Part shown: piece after piece, positions 1-7,792 of the stretch
How the letters are laid out: the number at the start of each line of letters is the position of its first letter
How positions within the stretch are numbered: the first letter of the stretch is position 1
Source of the DNA: a virus
DNA length: 35,816 nucleotides
Direction: 5' to 3' (one strand)
Virus record (IMG/VR): IMGVR_UViG_3300024229_000566
Span: 1 to 35,816 of that record
Program-made: the position numbers and the translations under genes
The notes under the pieces: model-generated
Seen by the model: the letters and a program-made list of their open reading frames with translations, nothing else
The model's database searches: none
Told to the model about the DNA's origin: nothing

Positions 1-357
1 CGATTCATCTAACTCTTTATTCTTAAGTGTGGTTAAATCAACTACAATTTTTTCTCCTGCATAGTTAAAGTCATAATCTTTACCGTATCCTAATATTCTA
101 GATGCTATAAGTAGTGCATCTTTATCTCCAATAAGTATATCGTTAAAGTTAACTTTTGAAACTATTAAAGACTCTAATAACTTATCTACTACTATACCTT
201 TATTAATATAGTTCTGATTAGTTAATATATCTTCTTCTTTAGCAGTCATATACTTCATTTCGATAGTACCGCTAGCTAAAGGTGAATCTTTCGGGTATAA
301 TAACCCTTTTGATGGTAAATCTACCTGTTCGGTAGGTAATTTAAAATTTGTGCTCAT
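1..357 (-). CDS. gp26-like baseplate hub/assembly protein, C-terminus beyond the window
   Basis: The first 119 codons of a minus-strand gene whose 3' end lies outside the window. The protein begins MSTNFKLPTEQVDLPSKG and continues with PKDSPLASGTIEMKYMTAKEEDILT and a later ASRILGYGKDYDF. From memory this is the signature of the T4 gp26-type baseplate family (PF12322) common in marine T4-like phages. The start ATG is the first in frame after a terminator and a promoter-like element, so this gene seems to open its own transcription unit. It would act in baseplate hub assembly. The family call rests on recalled motifs; the exact role of gp26 in the baseplate is less certain than the homology. 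Confidence 0.78.
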   Translation of the reverse strand, partial: MSTNFKLPTEQVDLPSKGLLYPKDSPLASGTIEMKYMTAKEEDILTNQNYINKGIVVDKLLESLIVSKVNFNDILIGDKDALLIASRILGYGKDYDFNYAGEKIVVDLTTLKNKELDES

Positions 358-386
358 AAATCTTATTATGTATAACTAGTATTTTA

Positions 387-394
387 TATAAATA
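387..394 (-). promoter_or_regulatory. Putative late promoter before the gp26-like gene
   Basis: The coding strand reads CATATATTTATATAAAATAC, ending 29 nt before the start codon at 357. It lies directly downstream of the intrinsic terminator at 432-458, so transcription of gp26 would have to restart here. This is the best functional argument for the recurrent TATTTAT motif as a promoter. No convincing -35 box is visible. Confidence 0.55.
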
Positions 395-431
395 TATGAA
401 CTTTTAAAATGGGAACCAACTAATATATAGG

Positions 432-458
432 AAAAAAAAACCCTCCGTAAGGAAGGTT
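432..458 (-). terminator. Rho-independent terminator after the tail tube gene
   Basis: On the minus strand AACCTTCC-TTAC-GGAGGGTT forms an 8-bp stem with one G-T wobble and a 4-nt loop, followed at once by a run of seven further T residues. It begins 28 bp after the tail tube stop codon. In the opposite direction the hairpin has no T-tract, so it acts on leftward transcripts. Confidence 0.88.
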
Positions 459-486
459 CTTATTTGAATGTGTAGTGTAGCGGTAT

Positions 487-972
487 TTAGAAGTTCAATA
501 CGCAGTAGTCCATTGCTACAGTCATTGAAAGCTCTACTGTTTCATCAGTAGCCCAGTCAAATCCTCCTTGATCCATATCAGTAATAAATGCTCCTTTTAT
601 TACCCACTCACTAACTATGTCACCAACAGGTCCTAATACCTGAAGTGTTAAGTCTTTCTTGTAGAAGTCAGAATACCCTGCTCTACCTGTTACAGACTCA
701 TATGACAATCTTGCCCAATCCATTACCGACTGTGCTCCAGAAGGTGTAATTGGATCATATAGAGTCATTTCTATGTCACCCCATTCTCTCTTACCTCTAA
801 TCTTACGGTAAGTATTTAGGTGATCTAATTTTATTGCGTTATCAGTAAAATTTGGACCAGCTGCTGTCTTGATCATAAATGATGGAATACCATCTACAAA
901 CATTAAGAATCTATTTTGCACCTTTGGTTCAAAGGCTCTGAACATTATTTCGTTAGGATCTACTACTGCCAT
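487..972 (-). CDS. gp19: Tail tube protein, gp19-like
   Basis: A 161-aa protein, close to the 163 aa of T4 gp19, the subunit of the inner tail tube through which DNA passes. Family-like features are the N-terminal FEPKVQNRFLMFVDGIPSFMIK (residues about 14-35), the central RKIRGKREWGDIEMTLYDP segment and a C-terminal beta-rich half ending with VELSMTVAMDYCVL. It sits immediately downstream of the sheath gene, the order seen in T4 (18-19). The 34-bp gap before it contains a promoter-like element only 13 nt from the ATG and no clear Shine-Dalgarno, so most message may come by read-through from the sheath gene. A strong terminator follows it. Confidence 0.93.
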   Translation of the reverse strand: MAVVDPNEIMFRAFEPKVQNRFLMFVDGIPSFMIKTAAGPNFTDNAIKLDHLNTYRKIRGKREWGDIEMTLYDPITPSGAQSVMDWARLSYESVTGRAGYSDFYKKDLTLQVLGPVGDIVSEWVIKGAFITDMDQGGFDWATDETVELSMTVAMDYCVLNF

Positions 973-985
973 TTTATTTGTTTAT

Positions 986-993
986 TATAAATA
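986..993 (-). promoter_or_regulatory. Putative late promoter motif between gp18 and gp19
   Basis: The coding strand reads AGATATTTATAATAAAC, containing both the recurrent TATTTAT word and a TATAAT hexamer. It ends 13 nt before the tube gene ATG, which would leave almost no leader, so this copy is the least comfortable as a promoter. Confidence 0.4.
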
Positions 994-1006
994 TCTAAAA
1001 ATTAAA

Positions 1007-2767
1007 TTATGCTCCAAATGTTGCTCCTGTAGGCTCAATTGTAAAGTCTAATACTACGAATTCTACTGTTCTAGCAGGTTGTATTAAAATTTGACCAATT
1101 AATTGATTACGATCGATAACATCTGATGTGTTGTTAGTATCGTCCATTACTACTCTATAAGCAAATAATCCTTGTTGTTCAACTACTGATGTTAAGTAAG
1201 GATTAACTTGAGCTAAGAATTTGTTTCTAGTTACGTTTGTGTTTTGTTCGAATACTAATTCTCTTGAAACATCTCCTACAAATTTCTTCAGTGCGATTAA
1301 TAATCGTCTAACATTTACTCTATCAAGAGCTGAAGATTTTTTCTGTAGTGTTTTTTGTCCAAATACTGATATTCCACTTCCTGGGAATGTAGCAATTGGA
1401 TTAACGTTTGCATTATACAATGTATCTCTTTGAGATCTTGTTAATTTTCTTTCTGCTTGTATTACTGTTGGAATACCACCTCTAGTAAGACCTGCTGGTG
1501 CAAACCATGGTGCTGCTGCTCCATCTGTAAATGCATATACTCCTGGTATAACAACTGATGCTGGTACGTATTCATTTTTACCAGTTGCAGATTGTGTTTG
1601 TAACCAAGGCCAGTAAGCTGCTGCATAAGATGAATTTAAGCTAGCTGCTGCACTAGTAACTTGTGATACTGTTGCTCCATAATTCTCTACATCAATCACT
1701 GCAATACAATCTCCTCTATCTTCTGCTAAAGAAATAATAGAATCTGTTGCTGTAGAATGATTACCAAATGTAGATATTAATCCTGGTGCACTAATAATGT
1801 TAAATACATATTCGTCTTTATTTCCTAATATACTAATTGCATCAGTATAATTACCTCCAACTAATCCTTGTGATTTAGTATTGTCGATATTAGAAAAATA
1901 TGTATCTGTTGCTCCTTTTACAATAGTACCTGTAGCTCCATAAAATGATCCAGAATCAGCTATTGGTAAAGATCCTGAAAAAGAAGCTCCCCCACTACTG
2001 TTAACTGTTATTCCATCTGTGCTTAAATAATCTAAGGTTTGGCTGTTAACTGCAGAAACTCTTATGTACTTAGATTTATTAACATACTCTCCTGATACAG
2101 TAATATAGGACTGACCTCCATCAGAAGCTTTTGATTTTGTTTGATTACCAATTACGGACTCAATATAGTTACCAGAATTTGGATCTAATGATAAATCATT
2201 AAACGTTTCTAGTATAATTTTGTTTTTTGTAGCATCATCACCTCTTCTTACTAAAAGACTAAATGTTCCTTTGTCGTTATTAACATTGGTTACTTCCCAT
2301 CTTAAATTATCTGCAGATCCTGTCTTTAAACTACCATCACTATTTTCTTCTGCTGCTGCAGTATAAGTACCTGATGATGTCATATTATTAGCTACTTCTC
2401 CTTTTGATAATGTAGATAACGTAAATGGTTGAATTGAACCATTAGATGATGCTGATATATGTGAATTGTCTGCTGCTGTAAATGAACCAGAAACTACTCT
2501 AGTTACTAATACTGAATTTCCTCCTTGACCAAAGTAAGACTTTACTGCTAAGGAAGTTAAAAATTCTTGTTTTGTTGACCCAGAGGTAAATGTAGTACCA
2601 AAGACTCTTGAATATTCTCCGAATGAAGTTACTAATGTAGGTTCTTCAACAGGTCCTTTAGCTGTTGGTCCTAAAATAGCGGCTCCTGCTTCTAACGCTA
2701 CTGGAGCGATAAAGGATATATCATTTTCTCTTGCTAATACACCTGGGGAGATTAATGTTTCTGCCAT
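1007..2767 (-). CDS. gp18: Contractile tail sheath protein, gp18-like
   Basis: A 586-aa protein, somewhat shorter than the 659-aa T4 sheath subunit. It opens with MAETLISPGVLARENDIS, the usual sheath N-terminal arm, then GPVEEPTLVTSFGEYSRVFG (about 38-57) and a region with SYFGQGGNSVLVTRV. The middle (about 100-330) is Ser/Thr/Asn-rich, the variable surface-exposed part in this family. The C-terminal third holds the conserved core: NVNPIATFPGSGISVFGQKT, then NVRRLLIALKKFV and VNPYLTSVVEQQGLFAYRVV, ending with the beta segment ARTVEFVVLDFTIEP that locks neighbouring subunits. The sheath contracts to drive the tube through the host envelope. Two promoter-like motifs lie in the 111-bp gap upstream. 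Confidence 0.95.
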   Translation of the reverse strand: MAETLISPGVLARENDISFIAPVALEAGAAILGPTAKGPVEEPTLVTSFGEYSRVFGTTFTSGSTKQEFLTSLAVKSYFGQGGNSVLVTRVVSGSFTAADNSHISASSNGSIQPFTLSTLSKGEVANNMTSSGTYTAAAEENSDGSLKTGSADNLRWEVTNVNNDKGTFSLLVRRGDDATKNKIILETFNDLSLDPNSGNYIESVIGNQTKSKASDGGQSYITVSGEYVNKSKYIRVSAVNSQTLDYLSTDGITVNSSGGASFSGSLPIADSGSFYGATGTIVKGATDTYFSNIDNTKSQGLVGGNYTDAISILGNKDEYVFNIISAPGLISTFGNHSTATDSIISLAEDRGDCIAVIDVENYGATVSQVTSAAASLNSSYAAAYWPWLQTQSATGKNEYVPASVVIPGVYAFTDGAAAPWFAPAGLTRGGIPTVIQAERKLTRSQRDTLYNANVNPIATFPGSGISVFGQKTLQKKSSALDRVNVRRLLIALKKFVGDVSRELVFEQNTNVTRNKFLAQVNPYLTSVVEQQGLFAYRVVMDDTNNTSDVIDRNQLIGQILIQPARTVEFVVLDFTIEPTGATFGA

Positions 2768-2796
2768 GTTAAATAAGTTAAATTATTGAGTACTCT

Positions 2797-2804
2797 TATA
2801 AATA
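2797..2804 (-). promoter_or_regulatory. Putative late promoter before the tail sheath gene, proximal copy
   Basis: The coding strand reads CGATATTTATAAGAGTAC, ending 29 nt before the sheath ATG. The same spacing (29-33 nt) is seen before the gp26-like, S74 fibre and 1115-aa fibre genes. Confidence 0.52.
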
Positions 2805-2852
2805 TCGTTAAGCTTTCTAAAACCATCAACTAATGTGATAGTCTGCTACATA

Positions 2853-2860
2853 TATAAATA
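2853..2860 (-). promoter_or_regulatory. Second promoter-like motif before the tail sheath gene
   Basis: The coding strand reads AATCTATTTATATATGTAGC, 85 nt before the sheath ATG and just beyond the stop of the 83-aa gene. A further match lies at 2891-2898 inside that gene. A tandem arrangement would suit a gene whose product is needed in many copies, but the AT-rich background makes chance matches plausible. Confidence 0.35.
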
Positions 2861-2878
2861 GATTAAATTTACCGTAAA

Positions 2879-3130
2879 CTATTTCAGTGGTATAAATATC
2901 CCACTTTCAATGTCAACAGTGCCTCTTCCGTATTTAGATTCCAACGTCTTTGCAAATTCAGTTTGAGTCTTTTCTAAATTCTCATACTCAGTCATTGCTG
3001 CTTTTTTACGTTTTTCAGTTTGTACTTCTATAATAGATATCTTGCCAAATTCCTTAATTAGTAATTCTCTATTATTTTTTAGGTTATTAAGTAAGTTTAT
3101 TTCTTCTTTTTCTAATTTTAATTGTTCCAT
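2879..3130 (-). CDS. Small coiled-coil protein, function unknown
   Basis: An 83-aa protein that begins inside the stop codon of the last radical SAM gene (TAATG). Residues 1-65 are rich in Leu, Lys and Glu with heptad-like spacing (EKEEINLLNNLKNNRELLIKEF), predicting a helical coiled coil. The tail KYGRGTVDIESGIFIP resembles the C-terminus of small hypothetical proteins common in marine phages (KYG-G-T-LETGEF-type ending), from memory. It has no cysteines, signal peptide or membrane segment. Lying between the radical SAM block and the sheath gene, it could be a small structural or assembly factor; nothing ties it to the enzymes except co-transcription. Confidence 0.7.
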   Translation of the reverse strand: MEQLKLEKEEINLLNNLKNNRELLIKEFGKISIIEVQTEKRKKAAMTEYENLEKTQTEFAKTLESKYGRGTVDIESGIFIPLK

Positions 3131-4416
3131 TATATAACTTTAGTTTGGTTGATAACAAATTCTGTAGAATCAAATCCAAACACATGTTTAAATTTTTCAT
3201 CTCTAAGTAAGTCTAATTTATCTGTTACAGATTTACACTTAGCCATTTCCTCGAAGTTAAATTGTTTAGTTATACTTCTATCGTAAACTGTTTTCAATTT
3301 ACGCATTATGTCTTCCAATACATGGTTATGTACTTTTGGAAACTTACTTAATATTTCTTTATCGAATCCTTCGAATCTTTGAATAAATTTATTTTTAAAA
3401 CTATCGGGTAAAAATACCGAATCATAATGAGTAGGATAATCAATAGGACTAAAGAATATTTTTCTAGAAGTTTTAGTTACGTTCTGATCTATTATATCTC
3501 TTTCAAAGAAATCTAACACCATATCAAAAAGGTGATTATAATTTAACGCACCGTAAGTTACTGCGTATGCATAATCTGTATGTGCTACACCACTTTCTTT
3601 ATATAGTTGTACGTTTTTATAAAAAAGCTCATCATCGTATCCTTTTCTAACAAGTTCACCTACTTTACCTACTCCATCAATACTAATATACAATTCTAAA
3701 TTAGGAAATTGCTTCCAATAATCAAATATATGCTTTCCTTTGAATGTTAATTTAGAAAAATTAGTTGAGTATCTAATTCTTACGTCTGTTCTACCTAATT
3801 CTATTAGTCTATCTAAAATTTGATAGTGTTCTGGCATTACTAAAGGTTCACCACCTGCAAAGTATATTTCATCTACACAGTTATAATGAGGTTCTATGTC
3901 TTGTAAAAACTTAGACTTATCTGATATACTGATTAATGCTTTTGCATTTGGGTCTGCTTCACCTAAAGCTATAGCATCTTTATGCCAAGATGAACTTAAT
4001 GCATGTCCACAACTTCTACATTTAAAATTACAGAAATTAGATATTCTTAAATCCCATAAATGTAAATTCATGTTATCTAAATGACCATCTTCTTTTGTTT
4101 CGTTTACATAGTCAATTTTATCCCAATGTTCTTTATTTATTCTTTGTCTATATGAACCATCACCTGTATCTTCTAAATGGTAACACCTATCGCATGAACT
4201 TATCTTTTCATCCTTAAGCATTCCTTGTCTAGTTTTTTTCATCGTTTCGTTATTCCAGATTTCTTTTAGGCTACTATCATTTAGGTTACCTATAGGGTCT
4301 CTAGAATTCCATAAACAGCAAGGATAAGTTTTACCGTCAGGCCAGTGATGTATAGACATCCATGGTGCCATACAAAACGTTTTTGAATTTTTTAATTCTT
4401 CTTTATTATATGCCAT
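3130..4416 (-). CDS. Radical SAM protein A with N-terminal SPASM/twitch-like domain
   Basis: A 428-aa protein, last of eight paralogues. The N-terminal domain (about 13-95) carries FCMAPW (C15), YPCC (C33, C34), LKEIWNNETMKKTR and C-DR-C (C75, C78), the layout of a SPASM-type auxiliary Fe-S domain. The radical SAM core follows: CNFKCRSC (C129, C133, C136) binds the 4Fe-4S cluster that cleaves S-adenosylmethionine, then SSSW, FAGGEP (188-191) for SAM binding, and ISIDG. The C-terminal part has a DYPTHYDSVFLP segment like the RFP...LP motif of its paralogues. It groups with C and F. Substrate unknown. It overlaps its upstream neighbour by 11 bp. The enzyme class is firm, the role is not. Confidence 0.92.
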   Translation of the reverse strand: MAYNKEELKNSKTFCMAPWMSIHHWPDGKTYPCCLWNSRDPIGNLNDSSLKEIWNNETMKKTRQGMLKDEKISSCDRCYHLEDTGDGSYRQRINKEHWDKIDYVNETKEDGHLDNMNLHLWDLRISNFCNFKCRSCGHALSSSWHKDAIALGEADPNAKALISISDKSKFLQDIEPHYNCVDEIYFAGGEPLVMPEHYQILDRLIELGRTDVRIRYSTNFSKLTFKGKHIFDYWKQFPNLELYISIDGVGKVGELVRKGYDDELFYKNVQLYKESGVAHTDYAYAVTYGALNYNHLFDMVLDFFERDIIDQNVTKTSRKIFFSPIDYPTHYDSVFLPDSFKNKFIQRFEGFDKEILSKFPKVHNHVLEDIMRKLKTVYDRSITKQFNFEEMAKCKSVTDKLDLLRDEKFKHVFGFDSTEFVINQTKVI

Positions 4417-5428
4417 GTAAACTGTGAATTATTCTATCATCATTGTATGAATCAAGTAACTTTATTTGTTCAACTAATGCTTTGTAGTTAGGGTGATTTT
4501 CATGCCAAACTGCCTTAGATTTAAAATCCTCATCAGAAAGTACACCCCAATTTAAAATTTTATAGTATTGAAAAGTTAAATTTCTCTTATTTTTAAATAT
4601 ACTATCCATTAACTTATAAAAAGGTACAATCTCATTGTAATTATCATCTTGTATAACAAAAGAAAGAATCATTGTATCAATCTGTGTTAATGTATCGATA
4701 AACTTTAAATTTTTTAATAATAAATCCCATTTACCACCTTTTCTAACATTATGATAGGTTTCTGCTTGAGAAGCATCAATAGATATTTCAGCTGAGGTTA
4801 TATACGGTTGTGCTGATGCTATTTTATCCCAATTTCGCTTATTCCACAACATACCGTTAGTATGCATATGAATATTCTTCATATTAGGGTACTTATTATT
4901 ATCGAAGTTACATAACCATTCAAATAATGCTTCACTATAAAATGGATCACCATATCCAGACATAGAAATAAACTCTAATGAATCACCGTACGATTTTTCA
5001 ACGTCTGCAAGTATATTTTTAGATTTTTTTGTTATAAAGTCTTCGTTTCTTATGAAACTAGTTCTACAAGAAGGACAAGCTAAATTACATGCACTGTCAA
5101 ACACAACTTTCATTGAGTTAGGTAACTTATGTTCAGTTAATTCTTTAACTAGTGCATCTGTTTTAACTCTAATTGGACCAGAAGGCTTATCATTATGTGT
5201 AACAGAGTTAAGATGTGGACATTTATCAGTTGAACAGTATTTAAACGATCCATCTAACATAGAGTTTCTGGCTGATATTGATTTATCACTATTCCAGTTA
5301 TCTTTAAAGTCGCCTTTAGTCTTTATATTTAGTGGCATCCATGCATCACAGCACATATGTTGTTTATCTACAGTTATTTCAGTGTAGGTAAATGGGTTAA
5401 CACATATGTACTTGTTTAAATCTGTCAT
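4406..5428 (-). CDS. Divergent radical SAM protein B
   Basis: I chose the internal ATG at 5428 because it forms a TAATG overlap with the upstream stop and puts the first cysteine at residue 9, as in its paralogues; an upstream in-frame ATG at 5455 would add nine residues and has a weak GGA upstream. The 340-aa product has an N-terminal cysteine domain (C9, C26-C27, C65, C70), then the radical SAM triad CNLACPSC (C114, C118, C121). It departs from the other seven: the usual GGEP is SGYGDP (157-162), the SS-W motif after the cluster is missing, and the last N-terminal pair is C-x4-C instead of C-x2-C. ISIDAS and RKGGKW match the later family motifs. Probably active but with a different substrate or partner. 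Confidence 0.88.
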   Translation of the reverse strand: MTDLNKYICVNPFTYTEITVDKQHMCCDAWMPLNIKTKGDFKDNWNSDKSISARNSMLDGSFKYCSTDKCPHLNSVTHNDKPSGPIRVKTDALVKELTEHKLPNSMKVVFDSACNLACPSCRTSFIRNEDFITKKSKNILADVEKSYGDSLEFISMSGYGDPFYSEALFEWLCNFDNNKYPNMKNIHMHTNGMLWNKRNWDKIASAQPYITSAEISIDASQAETYHNVRKGGKWDLLLKNLKFIDTLTQIDTMILSFVIQDDNYNEIVPFYKLMDSIFKNKRNLTFQYYKILNWGVLSDEDFKSKAVWHENHPNYKALVEQIKLLDSYNDDRIIHSLHGI

Positions 5429-6645
5429 TATAGGTAATCTTTTAACAATGGACATATTTCATCCATAAGATCTATAGTACTTTCACTTCTATATTTATCT
5501 AATATAGTAAATTTTTTGTAATTTTTTCTTATTTCATCATCAGATGGTTGTTGACTATACATAAACTTAATTAAAGCATCAGTTTCTGATTGATGTATAC
5601 CGAAATCGTAGTCACCCCACTTTTCTACTAGGTAGTCTTTAGCTTGTTTAGGTAACATATACATTGCCATATGTTGAGGAAAATGAACTATGTTAATCCA
5701 CTTAGAAAATAAAGGGGTATTTTTATTAGTCCACTCAAAGAAGTCTGGTAAGTTAAATGCATTAATCCACGATGTTGTATGGTTATAATTAAAGTCTATT
5801 TTATCACCGTATTTCTCTTTGAGTAAGTGGAACTTAGATAAATTCTCTTCTACTTCAGACCATATACCTCCTTTACGTAGATATTCATATGTGTTACCAA
5901 GTCCATCAATACTTAATCCAATACCTAATCTATCAAAATTAGTTGCCAACTTAACAAGTAGTTCTTCATTGTAGATCGTTGCATTAGTAGACATATGGAG
6001 AGTTATCTTTTCACTATACTGCTTATCAATCATTGTTCCCCATACTTTCTCCCATACAGGTGAATAAAAAGGTTCTCCACCTACAACTTCTATACGTTTT
6101 ACATTAGGTATCCATTCATCCATCTCCATGAAAAACTTACCTTTTCTATTACCTGACTGACCATGTGGTAAATCATAAGGCCAAATATCAATAACTTCCT
6201 TAACTTCATCAGGTAGTGTTGAAAGTTCTTTAGTCCAGGAAGTACTATGACTAGAATGGCAACTTCGACATTTTAGGTTACATGAATTAGTTAAAATAAT
6301 TTGATAGTCTATCGGATACTCTGGAGTAGATTTATAATCAAAATCATCATCTAGTAGTTTATAGTCTTTAGCAATTTGTTGGTAACTTTGACGTTTACTT
6401 GTATAACCGTTATCTTCATCTTTCCAACATGTACTACATCCTTCTGGTTTTTCACCATTTAAGAACTGTTGTCTCAAGTTATTCATATACTCACTGTTGA
6501 ATATATCTTTAACAGAGTCAGTTTGAACATGGAAAGGTTTACCTTCTGTATCAGTTACGTGTTCTCTAGAGATACAACAAGGTCTAACAGTTCCGTTAGG
6601 GTCATTTGAGAAACCCATCCATGGTAAAGGACATATATTACTCAT
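5428..6645 (-). CDS. Radical SAM protein C with N-terminal SPASM/twitch-like domain
   Basis: A 405-aa paralogue of A and F. The N-terminal auxiliary domain shows ICPLPW (C5), VRPCC (C23, C24), VKDIFNSEYMNNLR and C-ST-CW (C70, C73) followed by ED and SKR. The radical SAM triad is CNLKCRSC (C122, C126, C129), then STSW, VVGGEP (189-192), a TNAT strand and LSIDGLG...EYLRKGGIW. The C-terminal region has IVHFPQHMAMYMLP and the D-x2-R motif of the group (LDKYRSE). The catalytic machinery is complete; substrate unknown. It starts inside the end of gene D with an 8-bp overlap, suggesting coupled translation. Confidence 0.92.
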   Translation of the reverse strand: MSNICPLPWMGFSNDPNGTVRPCCISREHVTDTEGKPFHVQTDSVKDIFNSEYMNNLRQQFLNGEKPEGCSTCWKDEDNGYTSKRQSYQQIAKDYKLLDDDFDYKSTPEYPIDYQIILTNSCNLKCRSCHSSHSTSWTKELSTLPDEVKEVIDIWPYDLPHGQSGNRKGKFFMEMDEWIPNVKRIEVVGGEPFYSPVWEKVWGTMIDKQYSEKITLHMSTNATIYNEELLVKLATNFDRLGIGLSIDGLGNTYEYLRKGGIWSEVEENLSKFHLLKEKYGDKIDFNYNHTTSWINAFNLPDFFEWTNKNTPLFSKWINIVHFPQHMAMYMLPKQAKDYLVEKWGDYDFGIHQSETDALIKFMYSQQPSDDEIRKNYKKFTILDKYRSESTIDLMDEICPLLKDYL

Positions 6646-7792
6646 CTTCTTTCAAATAAAATTTCCATTCAGGTAAATACTTCTCTAACTCAACACCTCT
6701 TTGTCTATCTAACGTACGATAAAAATTAACTGCTTTAGATAAACCAATACTTTTTTCTGAATAAAGTTCGTACTCTAATTCATTATGCAGTTTTTCAGGT
6801 AATCTGCTTTCCTTTATAATTTTTTGTTTAATTTTTTCAGGTAAATTTACTATACTTTGAAATTTAGGAAATCTTAAATAATTAAACACACATTCTTTAT
6901 TATAATTATGAAAAAAATACTCATATATGTTTGTCATATTATATACGTTTAGTAAGTTTACTGTTGGTATAATATCGTAATGTATGTTATTAGATTTTAA
7001 AAGTTTAATTGCATTTTCTACCTTATTAAAAGTTAAAGGAAATCTAGCATAATGAAATCTTTCTAATATGTCATCTAAAGATAAAGTAATTCTAACAAAT
7101 TTAAATTTTTTCCAAAGGTCTATAATTTTTTCAGTAACTAATGTACCGTTAGTGTGGTATTCTAATTCAATATTATTAGTTATTCCTAATTCAGTTAGTT
7201 TATTTAAAAACTTTAAGTGTTCTTTTATTAGTAAGGGTTCACCACCGTTAAACCAAATGTGTTTAATATCATCACTATTTTCTAATAAACTGTCATAAAA
7301 GTCATCATCTCTAAACCATGTGTTAGTAATTATAGCTTTACTATACCCTTCATCAATAGCAATAATATCTTCTGTAATATCTTCATTCCATTTCGAACTT
7401 GCAAAAGGATGACAAATAACACATTTTGCATTACATATGTTACCTAATCTCAATTCGATTGACTCTAATGGTAAAGATTTATACTTACCTATATCGTTAT
7501 AATCAACTCTATGATTTTTATTTTCTCTTGTTCTTTTAGAATCTAAACCAGCTGCTTCTCTATCGTAACAAAAATTACATGAATCATTTAATCTACCATT
7601 TAACATATCATCTCTCAATGATGTAAAGTTCTTACTGTTACGTATTTCTTCTAATGTAGACACACCAAGTTGTAAATTCTCATTTCCATCAGAAGACCAT
7701 AATTTAGATTCACAACATGGGGTAACTTTACCGTCTGGGTGGGTTGCCAAATGATTAAAAGGAAGTATGCAAAATGATTTATCTAAACTCAT
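6638..7792 (-). CDS. Radical SAM protein D with N-terminal SPASM/twitch-like domain
   Basis: A 384-aa protein, closest to E. The auxiliary domain has FCILPFNHLATHPDG (C8), VTPCC (C26, C27), LEEIRNSKNF and C-NF-CY (C72, C75). The triad CNAKCVIC (C120, C124, C127) is followed by HPFASSKWNED, then WFRDDDFYD, IWFNGGEP (183-186) and LSLDD in place of SIDG. The C-terminal domain shows YLRFPKFQSIVNLP (305-318), FYRTLDRQR (357-365) and LPEW (373-376). D and E share nearly every one of these landmarks, including the WxRDxxFYD segment, so they look like a recent duplicate pair. ATGA overlap with E. Confidence 0.92.
   Translation of the reverse strand: MSLDKSFCILPFNHLATHPDGKVTPCCESKLWSSDGNENLQLGVSTLEEIRNSKNFTSLRDDMLNGRLNDSCNFCYDREAAGLDSKRTRENKNHRVDYNDIGKYKSLPLESIELRLGNICNAKCVICHPFASSKWNEDITEDIIAIDEGYSKAIITNTWFRDDDFYDSLLENSDDIKHIWFNGGEPLLIKEHLKFLNKLTELGITNNIELEYHTNGTLVTEKIIDLWKKFKFVRITLSLDDILERFHYARFPLTFNKVENAIKLLKSNNIHYDIIPTVNLLNVYNMTNIYEYFFHNYNKECVFNYLRFPKFQSIVNLPEKIKQKIIKESRLPEKLHNELEYELYSEKSIGLSKAVNFYRTLDRQRGVELEKYLPEWKFYLKEDE

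Noticed and set aside
2868-2878. TTTAC-C-GTAAA inverted repeat as a terminator after the 83-aa gene
   Set aside because: The 5-bp AT-rich stem with a 1-nt loop is sterically implausible and there is no T-tract.
2879-3130. The 83-aa protein as a RiPP precursor
   Set aside because: It is a coiled coil without cysteines or a core-like tail, and it resembles common small phage structural hypotheticals.
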